Shown: positions 1-9,573 of the stretch, piece after piece
Layout of the letters: each line of letters begins with the position of its first letter
Position numbering within the stretch: position 1 is the stretch's first letter
Assembly (NCBI GenBank): GCA_024707265.1
Contig: JANQAB010000009.1
Span: forward strand, 558,001-622,000
Direction: 5' to 3'
Source: Sporocytophaga sp.
GTDB taxonomy: Bacteria; Bacteroidota; Bacteroidia; Cytophagales; Cytophagaceae
DNA length: 64,000 nucleotides
Program-made: the position numbers and the translations under genes
The notes under the pieces: generated by a model
The model's input: the letters and a program-made list of their open reading frames with translations, nothing else
What the model was told of the DNA's origin: nothing
The model's database searches: none

Positions 1-308
1 ATATCTTTTATTTGTTTTTCAACAGTTTTACCACCTTCGTTATAATGTAGAATAATTGTGTTGTCCTTTATTTCCCAGGTTCCATCCTGAGTTTGTCCAG
101 CTTCAGTATATTCAAATTTGCCGTCATTGGCAAATGAATAATAGACCCCACCGATCGCATCCGGAGAAACTGTTGTTCCGCCAAGTACCAGTTCTGTTGC
201 CTTCCAGTCTTTGGCAATCAATTCCTTTTTTTTTCTTTAGCACATGCTGTTACAAGTATGGTAAGTACGATCAGAGCAGCGAATCTTTTTAAAAGCATGG
301 TTTTCATG
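1..308 (-). CDS. lipocalin-like lipoprotein, partial at left edge, frameshifted
   Basis: Read from 308 down, the frame opens MKTMLLKRFAALIVLTILV followed by TACAKE, a clear SPII lipoprotein signal with its cysteine near residue 22. After a run of nine A (226-234 on the + strand) the frame hits a stop. Adding one A restores a continuous frame running out of the window, with segments such as DWKATELVLGG, VYYSFANDGKFEYTE and DGTWEIKDNTIILHY. That pattern is typical of lipocalin-like (DUF4923/lipocalin_4-type) Bacteroidota lipoproteins, but the family name is only a likeness. Either the A9 run is miscounted or the gene is switched by slippage. The C-terminus lies outside the window. Confidence 0.6.
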
Positions 309-381
309 ATGATTTTTTAGTCAATAAGATGTTAATTTGCAGATGAATAAAAATTCTGTTTAAATCTACAGAAATTTTATG

Positions 382-389
382 CAAATGTA
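382..389 (-). promoter_or_regulatory. candidate -7 promoter element TACATTTG
   Basis: On the minus strand this reads TACATTTG, matching the Bacteroidota -7 consensus TAnnTTTG. It would place a transcript start near 375, about 67 nt before the lipoprotein start at 308. No convincing TTG -33 element was found at the usual distance, so support is moderate. Confidence 0.35.
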
Positions 390-502
390 ATAAAGCTTTT
401 TAAACAGGAAAATCTTTGGTGTATCATGCCAGAATGAGATACAACTAAACTTTTCTTTGCCAGAATGCTTAGTGGTGTTTTACTATAACTTTTCAATATC
501 CG

Positions 503-1609
503 ATGGAAGTTCGTTTTCCTGTATACTTCAAACTTACGACAATTCTCTTTGGACTGATCCTGTTGGTGTATGTCCTTATGGAGGCTCAGAATATTTTAAT
601 CTTACTTGCCATGGCTGGGCTTATTTCTCTCTTGTTGCTCCCTCTGGTGCGGAAGCTTGAAAAGAAAATGTCACCTTCTCTTGCAATCCTTATCGGTCTG
701 GTTCTGATTATTCTGGTCCTTAGCCTGGTAAGCATTTTCGTGTATTCTCAATTGGTAGATTTGATGGAATCTCTTCCGGATATTACTCAGAGGCTAACCA
801 AAATTCTGGAACAAGGGAATCCATTCTTTGAAAAATACCTTGGAGTAGAAAGAGGACAGACCATATCTTATTTAAAAGAAGAGCTGATAAAATTACTTCA
901 TCAAAGTACAGCGATATTTTCAACAACTGTCTCTGTTACCACAGGGATATTCACTGCGGTCGGTCTTGTCCCTGTTTTTATATTTTTTATGCTTTATTAC
1001 AGGTCTTTTTTCAAGCAATTCTTGCTTCTTCTATTTAATGAAGAAAGCCATATAGATGTAATAAAGACAATTGAAAAAATCGAAAGAGTAGCTCAGTCTT
1101 ATCTTTCGGGATTACTTATTGTCATTTCGATAATTTCTATTCTCAATGTTATTGGCCTCTATATAGTAGGAGTGAAATATGCTATATTCTTTGGAGTATT
1201 TGCAGGGATGTTGAATATCATACCATATATAGGAGTGTTTCTGGGCTCCTTACTTCCTATATTATATACCGCACTTAAGGGCGGTTCATTACTTCAGTGC
1301 ATTGGTGCAGGAGCTGCGTTATGGGTTGTTCAGTTACTCGAGTCAAATTTTATTACACCCAATATAGTAGGGGGCAAAGTAAGTCTGAACCCTTTTGCTT
1401 CTATTCTTGCACTGCTGATTGGTGGAGCCATTTGGGGGCCTGTGGGAATGATTCTCTTCGTTCCTTTCACTGCAATTCTGAAAGTTATCTTTGATGCCAT
1501 TGACCCGCTTAAGCCTTATGGATTTATCCTTGGAGAGCCTCCTTCTTCCAGGGAAGAAAACAAAGTGCCTTTCTTTAAAAGAATATGGCCGTTTAAAAAA
1601 AAGAAGTAG
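503..1609 (+). CDS. AI-2E family transporter / YdiK-PerM-like permease
   Basis: A 368-residue integral membrane protein with the AI-2E transporter family layout: N-terminal hydrophobic helices, a soluble stretch around residues 80-150, then a dense block of helices. The later part holds the conserved run with NIIPYIGVFLG, a long hydrophobic stretch, and GGAIWGPVGMILFVPF, which are family signatures. The tail is very basic (PFFKRIWPFKKKK). It stands alone between a divergent lipoprotein and a lytic transglycosylase. Members export small molecules or act as Na+/H+ antiporters; the substrate cannot be told from sequence. Confidence 0.85.
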   Translation: MEVRFPVYFKLTTILFGLILLVYVLMEAQNILILLAMAGLISLLLLPLVRKLEKKMSPSLAILIGLVLIILVLSLVSIFVYSQLVDLMESLPDITQRLTKILEQGNPFFEKYLGVERGQTISYLKEELIKLLHQSTAIFSTTVSVTTGIFTAVGLVPVFIFFMLYYRSFFKQFLLLLFNEESHIDVIKTIEKIERVAQSYLSGLLIVISIISILNVIGLYIVGVKYAIFFGVFAGMLNIIPYIGVFLGSLLPILYTALKGGSLLQCIGAGAALWVVQLLESNFITPNIVGGKVSLNPFASILALLIGGAIWGPVGMILFVPFTAILKVIFDAIDPLKPYGFILGEPPSSREENKVPFFKRIWPFKKKK

Positions 1610-1966
1610 GATTGGTTTTAGTTTTTAAAAAGAACTGAGCCTATTAATAATAATTGATGTCATCGCTCTAATCGATGGCATCAATCAGATCGTTTAGGTT
1701 GTCCCATGCCTTCAAAAGTGGGACTTAGGATAATATCTTTAGTGAATACGCTACTCAATATTCTGAAGAATATCCGGTTAAAAATGCCAATGGATTAATT
1801 ATAATTTTTCTTCAAAAGTTTACACAAGATTTTTTTTTTCTGTTAAAAAAGCACTCTTAAGCCCTTGTATTTCAATGGAAGCAACAGATGTGTTTAACAA
1901 TTTTTAATTCTTTACAGTTCTTCATATACAGCTTCTCTCAGAGTTTGAATCTAAAAGCCTTTACTT
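1610..1966. other. intergenic stretch with two adjacent imperfect palindromes
   Basis: No gene is supported here. At 1653-1685 the 13-base arms ATTGATGTCATCG and CGATGGCATCAAT pair with one G-T wobble around a 7-base loop. At 1701-1724 GTCCCA and TGGGAC pair around 12 bases. Neither is followed by a T run, so they do not look like terminators. They may be a repeat element or the structured end of the preceding mRNA. Confidence 0.4.
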
Positions 1967-3461
1967 ATGAGAAGAATCCTACAACAACAAAAAAGACTTT
2001 GTCTTTTTATATTTTATTATTTCGGTTGCGTGTCTTTCCTGCAGTTTAGCAGAGCGTGAGTCAGAAGAAAGGTGTAAGGGAAACATAAGAGTAGCGAAAG
2101 AAGATCATTCGGATAAACATTTTCAACACCTTATAAAGTTTGTCAACAACAATACTTCCCATTCATCTACTGACCTTCACAAAATTCGTCAGAGGGGCGT
2201 TCTGAAAGCAATCACGGGGCTGGGCAGAACTAGCTATCATCTAAACAACAAAGGTGTCCCCGGCGGATTTGAATATGAGATGTTACAAGCGCTTGCTAAA
2301 CATCTTAACATTAAACTTGAAATTGTAGTTGCTGAAAGTGTAGAATCGATGTATGATATGCTTAAAAGAGGAGAAGCTGACCTTGTCGCATATCATTTGG
2401 TCCCTAGCAGAGAAAGGGAGAATGACGTAAACTATACCGTTCCTTATAACCACATGAGGCAGGTGATCGTGCAGAGAAGCTCGTCTTCTCTTCTAAAGAC
2501 CCCTTCAGATCTGGCAGGCAAGACCATTCATATTCCGAAAGGTTCTTCATTTAAAACAAGGTTAGAACATCTTGAAGAAGAGATAGGAGAAGACATTCTG
2601 ATTCAGGAAAGAACTAAACTTGTTGAAGAGGAAGACCTGATATTGCAGGTAGCCAAAGGGAAAATTGATTACACGGTTGCGGAAGAAAATATTGCTCGTC
2701 TTACCAAAGCCTACTATCCTAATCTTAACATTCAACTGGCGATAAGTTATCCTCAGAAAATTTCCTGGGCTGTGGGAGAGTATGCTCCAGAACTGCTAAT
2801 GGAAATTAATACTTGGATGGCTAAGTATGTGGAAGGAAAAACTTTCAATAAGACATACAATAAATATTTTTGTCCGGGGCAGTATGACCATGTGCAATGT
2901 AGCAGAAGCAAAGGAAAAAAGTTGTCACAGTATGATTGTCTTATAAAAAAATCAGCAAAGGAAATCGGATGGGACTGGAGGCTATTGGCTGCCCTTGTTT
3001 ATCATGAATCCAATTTTAATCCATTGGCGAAATCCTGGGCTGGAGCATGTGGCTTAATGCAGCTGATGCCATCTACCGGAGCTCTCTTCGGTCTTGAAAA
3101 CCCGGAAGATCCATATGAAAATATGAAAGCCGGTATTAAATATCTCAAATGGCTGGATAAGTACTGGAAGGAAAAAGTGCCCGACCAGAATGAGCGGCTT
3201 AAGTTTGTGCTGGCATCATACAATGCAGGCCAGGAGCATGTGGCAGATGCACAGAGACTGGCTGTTAAATATAAAAAAGACCCATTGATTTGGGATGAAA
3301 ACGTAGCATACTTCCTGCTTCAGAAAGCTCAGGTCGAGTACTACTCAGATCCGGTTGTAAGATTCGGATATTGTAGAGGATCGGAAACATTTAACTATGT
3401 GAGCAATATTATAAGCAAGTTTCAATATTACAAGCAATTAATACCAGAAGAGATTATTTAA
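1967..3461 (+). CDS. MltF-like membrane-bound lytic transglycosylase lipoprotein (frameshifted near N-terminus)
   Basis: An SBP_bac_3 solute-binding domain is followed by an SLT transglycosylase domain, the MltF architecture, which cleaves peptidoglycan at the outer membrane. The SLT part has the catalytic glutamate in YHESNFNP and the GLMQLMPST motif. The first ATG inside the long frame is at 2280, but that would cut off the start of the binding domain (RGVLKAITGLGRTSYHL), and the frame is open back to 1971 without any start codon. An ATG at 1967 in another frame gives MRRILQQQ. Removing one A from the A6 run (1989-1994) joins it to a lipoprotein signal ending ISVACLSC. I infer the true start is 1967 and that a single-base indel is present. 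Confidence 0.75.
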
Positions 3462-3480
3462 AGTATGTTTTTTATAAAGT

Positions 3481-3963
3481 ATGGAACATGTTCATCCATT
3501 TGTAGTTCATTTCCCTCTGGCATTGCTCATTACAGCAAGCTTTATGGGGTTGGTAGGTATATTTTACAGAAGAGGTTTATTTAAAGAGATCGTTTTATGG
3601 CAATGTGTTGTTTCTATATTCTTCCTCTTCCTTGCGATTTTAAGTGGTTATAGTGAGGAAGAAAGAATCATAAGCTCGCTGCCGGTTGATGAGCTGATGG
3701 CAGTGCATAAGAAAAATTCTTACATTATAACTGTCTTGTTTCTTCTTCTTACTTCATGGCTGGTATTAAGAAAAAGAGTGATGAAAACTGTTGAATATGC
3801 TTCATGGGTTGTATTTCTTACCATCGGAGGCGTTTCAGTTATTTATCAGGCAGTACTTGGAAGTAAACTCGTTTACCGCGAGGGAGTTGGAGTGAAGCCT
3901 ATGGAAATGGCAAAAGCAAAGGCCGCCGAGAAAATGAAACAAGAAGCAAATATCAATTATTGA
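3481..3963 (+). CDS. DUF2231 family integral membrane protein
   Basis: A 160-residue protein with four predicted membrane helices that begins with the HPFVVHFPLALL motif typical of DUF2231. The family has no settled role; conserved histidines suggest heme or metal contact. It starts 19 bases after the transglycosylase stop and may be co-transcribed with it. The C-terminus is charged (KAKAAEKMKQEANINY) and probably soluble. Confidence 0.75.
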   Translation: MEHVHPFVVHFPLALLITASFMGLVGIFYRRGLFKEIVLWQCVVSIFFLFLAILSGYSEEERIISSLPVDELMAVHKKNSYIITVLFLLLTSWLVLRKRVMKTVEYASWVVFLTIGGVSVIYQAVLGSKLVYREGVGVKPMEMAKAKAAEKMKQEANINY

Positions 3964-4107
3964 TAGATAGATTGATGTGATTAAAAATGTAACAAGTAAA
4001 GGCACCATGCTTGGTGTCTCTACTGGAATTCCTGACATGACAATATTTGACATTCTTTAGGCTCTCCAAAGTAACAACTGAACTGTTTTTATTATCAAAC
4101 AAGAATG

Positions 4108-4143
4108 AAATTCCCGGGTTAGCAATAATCAGGGAATTTTTTT
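4108..4143 (+). terminator. terminator-like hairpin abutting the kinase start codon
   Basis: AAATTCCC (4108-4115) pairs perfectly with GGGAATTT (4132-4139) around a 16-base loop, followed at once by TTTT and then the ATG at 4144. It has the form of an intrinsic terminator. It could end the DUF2231 transcript or act as an attenuator in the leader of the signalling cassette. Confidence 0.45.
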
Positions 4144-7100
4144 ATGAAAATACTAAACAGGTTGAGTATAAGAAATAAGCTCCTTTTGCTCATTGGAGTA
4201 TTACTTATCCCTCTGCTATACTTTAGTGCAATCAACCTCATCACCCAGATGAATGATCAGAAGAGACTGGTTTCTATTTTTGATAAAATCAAAAAGACAG
4301 AGCTTACATCCAACCTTATAACTGCCATTCAGAATGAAAGAATACTTAGTCAGGCATATCTGGGAAGTAAGGGAAAGGTATTTGCAAGGGAACTTATAAT
4401 GGCCAGAAAGGGGACGGATAAGGAGGCCATAATTTTTAAACGATTTCTGAATGAGTCTGATGAAGAGATTTCACATGGCTTTTACCTGATCCAAAGACTC
4501 GCAGAATATAGGATTGAAATTGATAATCTGAAGGTAGACTCTTTATCTGACAATATTTTATATAGTGATATAGTCTACCATTTGCTTGATGATATTGAAC
4601 ATACTGCCTTTGTGATTAAAGAGCCAAGGCTTCAAAGCGAAGTCTATGCATTCCTATACCTTCTTAATGCAAAAGAATCTTTAGGTCAATTGAGGACATT
4701 GGTGATGAGAGGAATCACGACGGAAAATTTTTCAACTAAGGACTATGGAGCTTTCTGTATCCGTAAATCTTCTTATGAAAGGGATATTCAGGACTTCTTA
4801 ACGGAATCTTCCACACATTTATATAATTATTATTCCCGGATTATTAAAGACAAGGCCTTTAAGGACGTCTTGAGCACAATAGCATTGATTTATGAGAATG
4901 CCTCTACTGAAAATGCCATAAAGTCTCCCGAGATGTGGTTTGAGAAAACAACACTTTGCATGGGCAAGCTGAATAACGTTGCCATATATGATATTAACCT
5001 TATTAAAAAGGAAATGGGAGACCTTCTTCATATTGGGCGCAGGAAAATGCTTGTTTTTACTTCCTTTATCTCATTGTTGGTTTTAATATCTGTATTCCTG
5101 GCTATTTATTTTATCAGATATATTTCTATCTCGCTTATAAAATTAAAAGAGGCTTCTGAACAGATTTCTAACGGTGACACCAATGTGGTGCTTAATATAA
5201 AATCCAATGATGAGATCGGAGCGCTTGCCAAATCTTTTACCTTAATGAGTGAAACAATGAAGCGACAGGCTAATGTTGCTTCGGAGATCGGGAAGGGAAA
5301 TTATGATGTTAATATTGAGGTAAAAAGTGTGCATGATCTCCTCGGCAACTCATTAAAAAAAATGAACAACAACCTCCGGAGTTTTTCTAAAAGAGAAAAA
5401 AGGAGAACCTGGGAACTCGACTTTGACAGAGAACTTAATGATCTCATGCGTGGCCAGAGAAGTATTGATTTGCTACTAAAGAAAATTATTGATTTTATCT
5501 CTGAAAAGTTAAATCTGCAAATAGGTCTTATATATATTTTGTCTGAATCCGACATGCTGAACATAAGGGCCACTTGGGGTATAGATATTGAAAAGGTTAA
5601 AGATAAAGACTTTTCTTTGGATGATTCGAGACCAGGTCTTGCGCTGAAAAATGAAAGGGTAGTAAAGTTAAGAGAAATACCAGGATCTTATTTTAAGATT
5701 TATTCAGGGCTTATAAATGGAATTCCATCCAACATTATCTGGGTACCACTCGTGTTCGAAGAGTTTAAAATAGGGGTTTTTGAACTTGCTTCCAATGAAG
5801 AAATATCTATGGAGGACATTGATTTTTTTATGGCAGAGTGCGGAAAGATTTCAATGGTTCTTTTAAGTTTGAGAGCAGTAGAGCGAACAAATGAGTTGCT
5901 TTCTGAATCTCAAAGTCAGGCGGAAATTTTATCTGTTCAACAAGAAACTCTAAAGGAAGTTTATGAGGAATTACTTGTGCAGAAGAATAAACTGCAGGCT
6001 TCAGAAGAAGAACTGAAATCCAGTCAGGAAGAGCTTCAGGAAAAAAATATGGAGCTAGAAGAAAAAGCTAGTCAATTGGAGGAACAGTACGAGGAGTTAA
6101 CGTTAAAGAATAACCAGCTGGAAGAGGCTAGAAAATCAATTGAAAATAATCTGCTTCAACTTGAAGTTACATCCCGGTACAAATCAGAGTTTCTGGCAAA
6201 TATGTCTCATGAATTAAGAACACCATTGAACAGCATTTTGATTCTCTCGAAGTTACTATTAGATAGCAAAGATGGCATTCCGGATAAACATAAAGAATAT
6301 ATTAAAATTATAAATCAGTCAGGAGCAGATCTTCTGAGGCTTATAAACGACGTACTTGATCTTTCAAAAATTGAAGCTGGAAAGATTAACACAGAAAGAG
6401 ATTATACTTTTATTAGTGATTTCCTGATGCAAGACCAGTTCAGACATATTGCAAAGGAAAAAAATATTGAATTTACAACATCCCTGGACCCTGAACTACC
6501 AGAGAAAATTTTTACTGATAAATTCAGGGTACAGCAAATTTTAAAAAATCTCCTATCCAACGCGTTTAAGTTTACACCGGCCGGTGGCAAAGTATCTGTA
6601 GACGTTTATTATGCTGATGGTAAGACCACATTTCAGAATGACAGTTTAAAATCTTCAAATAGGGTAATAGCATTTTCAGTAGCAGACAGCGGCATTGGTA
6701 TTTCTGAAAAAAAGCAAAAGCTTATTTTTGATGCCTTTCAGCAGGAAGACTCATCAACCACAAGAAAATTCGGAGGTACAGGTCTTGGTCTCTCTATCAG
6801 TAAAGAGCTGGCAACATTGTTAGACGGAGAAATCCATCTTAAAAGTGAAAGAGGTAAGGGAAGCACTTTTACCCTTTATCTTCCGGAATTATCAGAAGAA
6901 CAAGGACATTCTAAAACTGTTGTTTCGGAAGTGGCCCTGAATGAAAATCCTGAGAAGGAACAACAGGAAGATAAGAAGAAACAACGTAACGAATCTGTTT
7001 TGCTGATCATTGAAGACGATGTCAGTTTTTCTAAAGTCATATCAGATATTGCAGAATCAAAAGGATACAAGACCTTAATTGCGCATACCGGCTATGATGC

Positions 7101-8169
7101 TATAAAAAAATCTTTTGAGGAAATTCCGGGTGCTATAATACTGGATATTGGCTTGCCTGATATCAGTGGATGGGAAGTACTTGAAAAGGTTAGAAAACAT
7201 GATATGCTGAAAGATGTACCTGTTCATATTCTTTCAGGTGAAAAAGATGCAAACCTTGTTAAAAAATTTTCCAATGTATGGTTTGAACAAAAGCCAGTTG
7301 GTAAGGAAGTCCTTGAAAGAACTTTTTTTGAGATAGAAAGATCCAACAACAAAGCCCTTAAGCGGATTCTTATCATTGATGGAAAGAATGAATTGGATGA
7401 AAGTATCAAAAGTCTTATTAAGCAGGATTCTGTGAAAGTTATTGCCTCCACAGGGCTGGAAGAATCAGAAAGATTATTGATGGCAAATAAATTTGATTGC
7501 ATCATCATGGCCTTCCATCTTTCTGATGATGATTTCAAAATATTGCAAACAGTGAGACGGGATGAAAAAAATTATGACACTCCGGTTATTATATACACTG
7601 AAGAAGACTTTTCAGAAGATGATGAAAGGAAGATAAAAAAATTTACAGAATCAATCATTATTAAAACTCCGCAGTCGGGAGAGAGGCTTGCTGATGAAGT
7701 AAACTTGTTTTTGTATCATATCAAAGGAAACAGATCAAAGGAACAAGCAGTAAAGGAAAAGTTTATTAATTCAGATGATGCATTAAAGAACAAGAAAGTT
7801 TTGATCGCAGACGATGATATCCGAAATGTATATGCTTTGTATAATGTTCTTGAATCAGAAGGAATTAAAGTCATTTCAGCTGCTGATGGCAAAGAAGCCC
7901 TCCAGCAATTGACTGAACATAAAGACATTGATTTGGTTCTTATGGATATAATGATGCCTGAAATGGACGGATATGAAGCAATGCAGCGAATAAGGGAAAT
8001 GCATGAGTATAAAGACATCCCTATTATAGCGCTAACCGCCAAAGCTATGAAGGGCGATAAGGAGAAGTGTATAAATGCCGGCGCTTCTGATTATGTGAGC
8101 AAACCAATGGATGTTGAAAGATTATTATCTCTTATGCGTGTATGGTTGTATGAAGGCAGGAAACGGTAA
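4144..8169 (+). CDS. hybrid sensor histidine kinase with periplasmic sensor, HAMP, GAF and three receiver domains
   Basis: A 1341-residue membrane kinase. Order: membrane helix (about 12-32), extracytoplasmic region of the nitrate/nitrite-sensing type (about 45-300), second helix (about 302-325), HAMP, GAF (about 430-580), a long coiled coil (585-680), HisKA with His689 in SHELRTPLN, HATPase (GTGLGLSIS), then three receivers. Receiver 1 has phosphoacceptor Asp1001 (LDIGLPD) and receiver 3 has Asp1268 (LMDIMMPEMDG). Receiver 2 (about 1073-1190) has Ala1123 where the Asp should be (IIMAFHL), so it is probably not phosphorylated. It heads a cassette with CheR, CheB and a second kinase. The ligand is unknown and the sensor-domain name is tentative. 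Confidence 0.85.
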   Translation: MKILNRLSIRNKLLLLIGVLLIPLLYFSAINLITQMNDQKRLVSIFDKIKKTELTSNLITAIQNERILSQAYLGSKGKVFARELIMARKGTDKEAIIFKRFLNESDEEISHGFYLIQRLAEYRIEIDNLKVDSLSDNILYSDIVYHLLDDIEHTAFVIKEPRLQSEVYAFLYLLNAKESLGQLRTLVMRGITTENFSTKDYGAFCIRKSSYERDIQDFLTESSTHLYNYYSRIIKDKAFKDVLSTIALIYENASTENAIKSPEMWFEKTTLCMGKLNNVAIYDINLIKKEMGDLLHIGRRKMLVFTSFISLLVLISVFLAIYFIRYISISLIKLKEASEQISNGDTNVVLNIKSNDEIGALAKSFTLMSETMKRQANVASEIGKGNYDVNIEVKSVHDLLGNSLKKMNNNLRSFSKREKRRTWELDFDRELNDLMRGQRSIDLLLKKIIDFISEKLNLQIGLIYILSESDMLNIRATWGIDIEKVKDKDFSLDDSRPGLALKNERVVKLREIPGSYFKIYSGLINGIPSNIIWVPLVFEEFKIGVFELASNEEISMEDIDFFMAECGKISMVLLSLRAVERTNELLSESQSQAEILSVQQETLKEVYEELLVQKNKLQASEEELKSSQEELQEKNMELEEKASQLEEQYEELTLKNNQLEEARKSIENNLLQLEVTSRYKSEFLANMSHELRTPLNSILILSKLLLDSKDGIPDKHKEYIKIINQSGADLLRLINDVLDLSKIEAGKINTERDYTFISDFLMQDQFRHIAKEKNIEFTTSLDPELPEKIFTDKFRVQQILKNLLSNAFKFTPAGGKVSVDVYYADGKTTFQNDSLKSSNRVIAFSVADSGIGISEKKQKLIFDAFQQEDSSTTRKFGGTGLGLSISKELATLLDGEIHLKSERGKGSTFTLYLPELSEEQGHSKTVVSEVALNENPEKEQQEDKKKQRNESVLLIIEDDVSFSKVISDIAESKGYKTLIAHTGYDAIKKSFEEIPGAIILDIGLPDISGWEVLEKVRKHDMLKDVPVHILSGEKDANLVKKFSNVWFEQKPVGKEVLERTFFEIERSNNKALKRILIIDGKNELDESIKSLIKQDSVKVIASTGLEESERLLMANKFDCIIMAFHLSDDDFKILQTVRRDEKNYDTPVIIYTEEDFSEDDERKIKKFTESIIIKTPQSGERLADEVNLFLYHIKGNRSKEQAVKEKFINSDDALKNKKVLIADDDIRNVYALYNVLESEGIKVISAADGKEALQQLTEHKDIDLVLMDIMMPEMDGYEAMQRIREMHEYKDIPIIALTAKAMKGDKEKCINAGASDYVSKPMDVERLLSLMRVWLYEGRKR

Positions 8170-8986
8170 AATAATCTTGGAGGATGATCAGATAGAAGAT
8201 TTGTTTGTTTCGGTGAAACGGCGATATGGTTATGATTTTACAGGATATTCCGAAGCTTCAATAAAACGCAGGGTTCAAAAATTTATAGAAACTACTGAAA
8301 TCCAATCAGCAGATGTTCTTAAGGATCGTTTATTGGAAGATGGAGCATTTTTTACATTTTTCCTGGATGAGATTACAGTCAATGTAACGGAGATGTTCCG
8401 TGACCCATTGTTTTTTGCAAGTCTTAAAAAAAATGTTTTCCCCTTATTAAAGACCTATCCTTTTATAAAAATCTGGGATGCCGGCTGTGCTTCGGGAGAA
8501 GAACTATATTCTCTTGCAATTCTCCTGGATGAAGAAGAGCTTTATGGAAAGTCAAGGATTTACGCAACGGATATAAGTCAGCGGGTTTTGGAGAAGGCAA
8601 TGGATGGAATCTACCCCATTGACCTGATGAAAGAATATACAGGGAATTATATTCATGCCGGAGGAAAAAAATCTTTTTCCGAATACTATACTGCCATGTA
8701 TGGTAATGCAATTTTTCACAGCAGGCTAAAAAAGAATGTGATGTTTTCTGCACACAATCTGGCTGTTGATGAGTCCTTTAATGAATTCAATCTGATCGTT
8801 TGCCGTAATGTACTGATATATTTTAACAGACAGCTTCAGGAGAGAGTTATTGAACTGTTCCTTAAAAGTCTGCCGGTCTTCGGATTTCTTGCTCTGGGGA
8901 ATAAAGAAACGCTTTCCTTTTCTGTGTTTAAAGATCATTTTGAAGAAATAGACAGGTTACAGAAAATATACAGGAGGATAATTTGA
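8150..8986 (+). CDS. CheR-type protein-glutamate methyltransferase
   Basis: An S-adenosylmethionine-dependent methyltransferase of the CheR family: an N-terminal helical part (YGYDFTGYSEASIKRR), the SAM-binding loop DAGCASGEELYSLA, and the CRNVLIYF motif. It overlaps the end of the hybrid kinase by 20 bases from the ATG at 8150. A further in-frame ATG at 8111 would add 13 residues that do not look like CheR, so 8150 is preferred. No chemoreceptor gene lies nearby, so the target may be a kinase in this cassette. CheR/CheB pairs beside hybrid kinases are common in Bacteroidota outside chemotaxis. Confidence 0.85.
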   Translation: MKAGNGKIILEDDQIEDLFVSVKRRYGYDFTGYSEASIKRRVQKFIETTEIQSADVLKDRLLEDGAFFTFFLDEITVNVTEMFRDPLFFASLKKNVFPLLKTYPFIKIWDAGCASGEELYSLAILLDEEELYGKSRIYATDISQRVLEKAMDGIYPIDLMKEYTGNYIHAGGKKSFSEYYTAMYGNAIFHSRLKKNVMFSAHNLAVDESFNEFNLIVCRNVLIYFNRQLQERVIELFLKSLPVFGFLALGNKETLSFSVFKDHFEEIDRLQKIYRRII

Positions 8987-9573
8987 TTGGTATGCTTGAA
9001 AAGATAGAAGCAATCGTGATAGGTGGTTCCTGGGGAGGAATTGATGCAATGATAAAGATACTATCTGCGCTACCTTCTGATTTTAAACCTACTTTGGTTA
9101 TAGTTCTCCACAGACCGAAAAATGTAGTTAATTCACTTGAAGGGATACTAAAGCGGAATTGCAAAATACCGTTATCAGAGCCACAAGACAAGGAGGAAAT
9201 CAGGTCCAACCATGTTTATCTGGCTCCTTCAAACTATCACCTGCTTATCGAGAAAGAGCGGATCTTCTCTCTGGATGTTTCTCCTCCGGTCAATTATTTC
9301 AGACCATCTATTGATGTGCTTTTTGAAAGCGCAGCGCAGGCTTATGGGAAATTAATGGCAGGAATACTGCTCACAGGTGCGAATAAAGACGGTGGAGATG
9401 GTATGAAAACTATTGCGGAGAATGGAGGTTTTACTATTGTTCAGGACCCTTCTACCGCCGCTTCGGGAATTATGCCTTCGGCCGCGCTTAGATTGATAAA
9501 GCCTGATTTCCTTGGTAATATTCATTCAATCATAGAATTAATTTCGTCAGGGAAAGAATTTATATGGCAATAA
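8983..9573 (+). CDS. CheB-type protein-glutamate methylesterase, catalytic domain only
   Basis: A 196-residue stand-alone CheB catalytic domain without the usual N-terminal receiver. The catalytic triad is visible: Ser16 in IGGSWGG, His43 in VLHRPK and Asp136 in LTGANKDGGDGM. The frame begins with TTG at 8983, inside the CheR stop (8984-8986); an ATG at 8992 is an alternative. The overlap suggests translational coupling with CheR. Lacking a receiver, it cannot be switched by phosphorylation in the usual way, so control would have to come from partners. Confidence 0.88.
   Translation: MIGMLEKIEAIVIGGSWGGIDAMIKILSALPSDFKPTLVIVLHRPKNVVNSLEGILKRNCKIPLSEPQDKEEIRSNHVYLAPSNYHLLIEKERIFSLDVSPPVNYFRPSIDVLFESAAQAYGKLMAGILLTGANKDGGDGMKTIAENGGFTIVQDPSTAASGIMPSAALRLIKPDFLGNIHSIIELISSGKEFIWQ

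Noticed and set aside
56-292. A forward-strand frame of 78 codons at the left edge
   Set aside because: It is a shadow of the leftward lipoprotein gene; the reverse strand gives a clear signal peptide and the forward frame looks like no protein.
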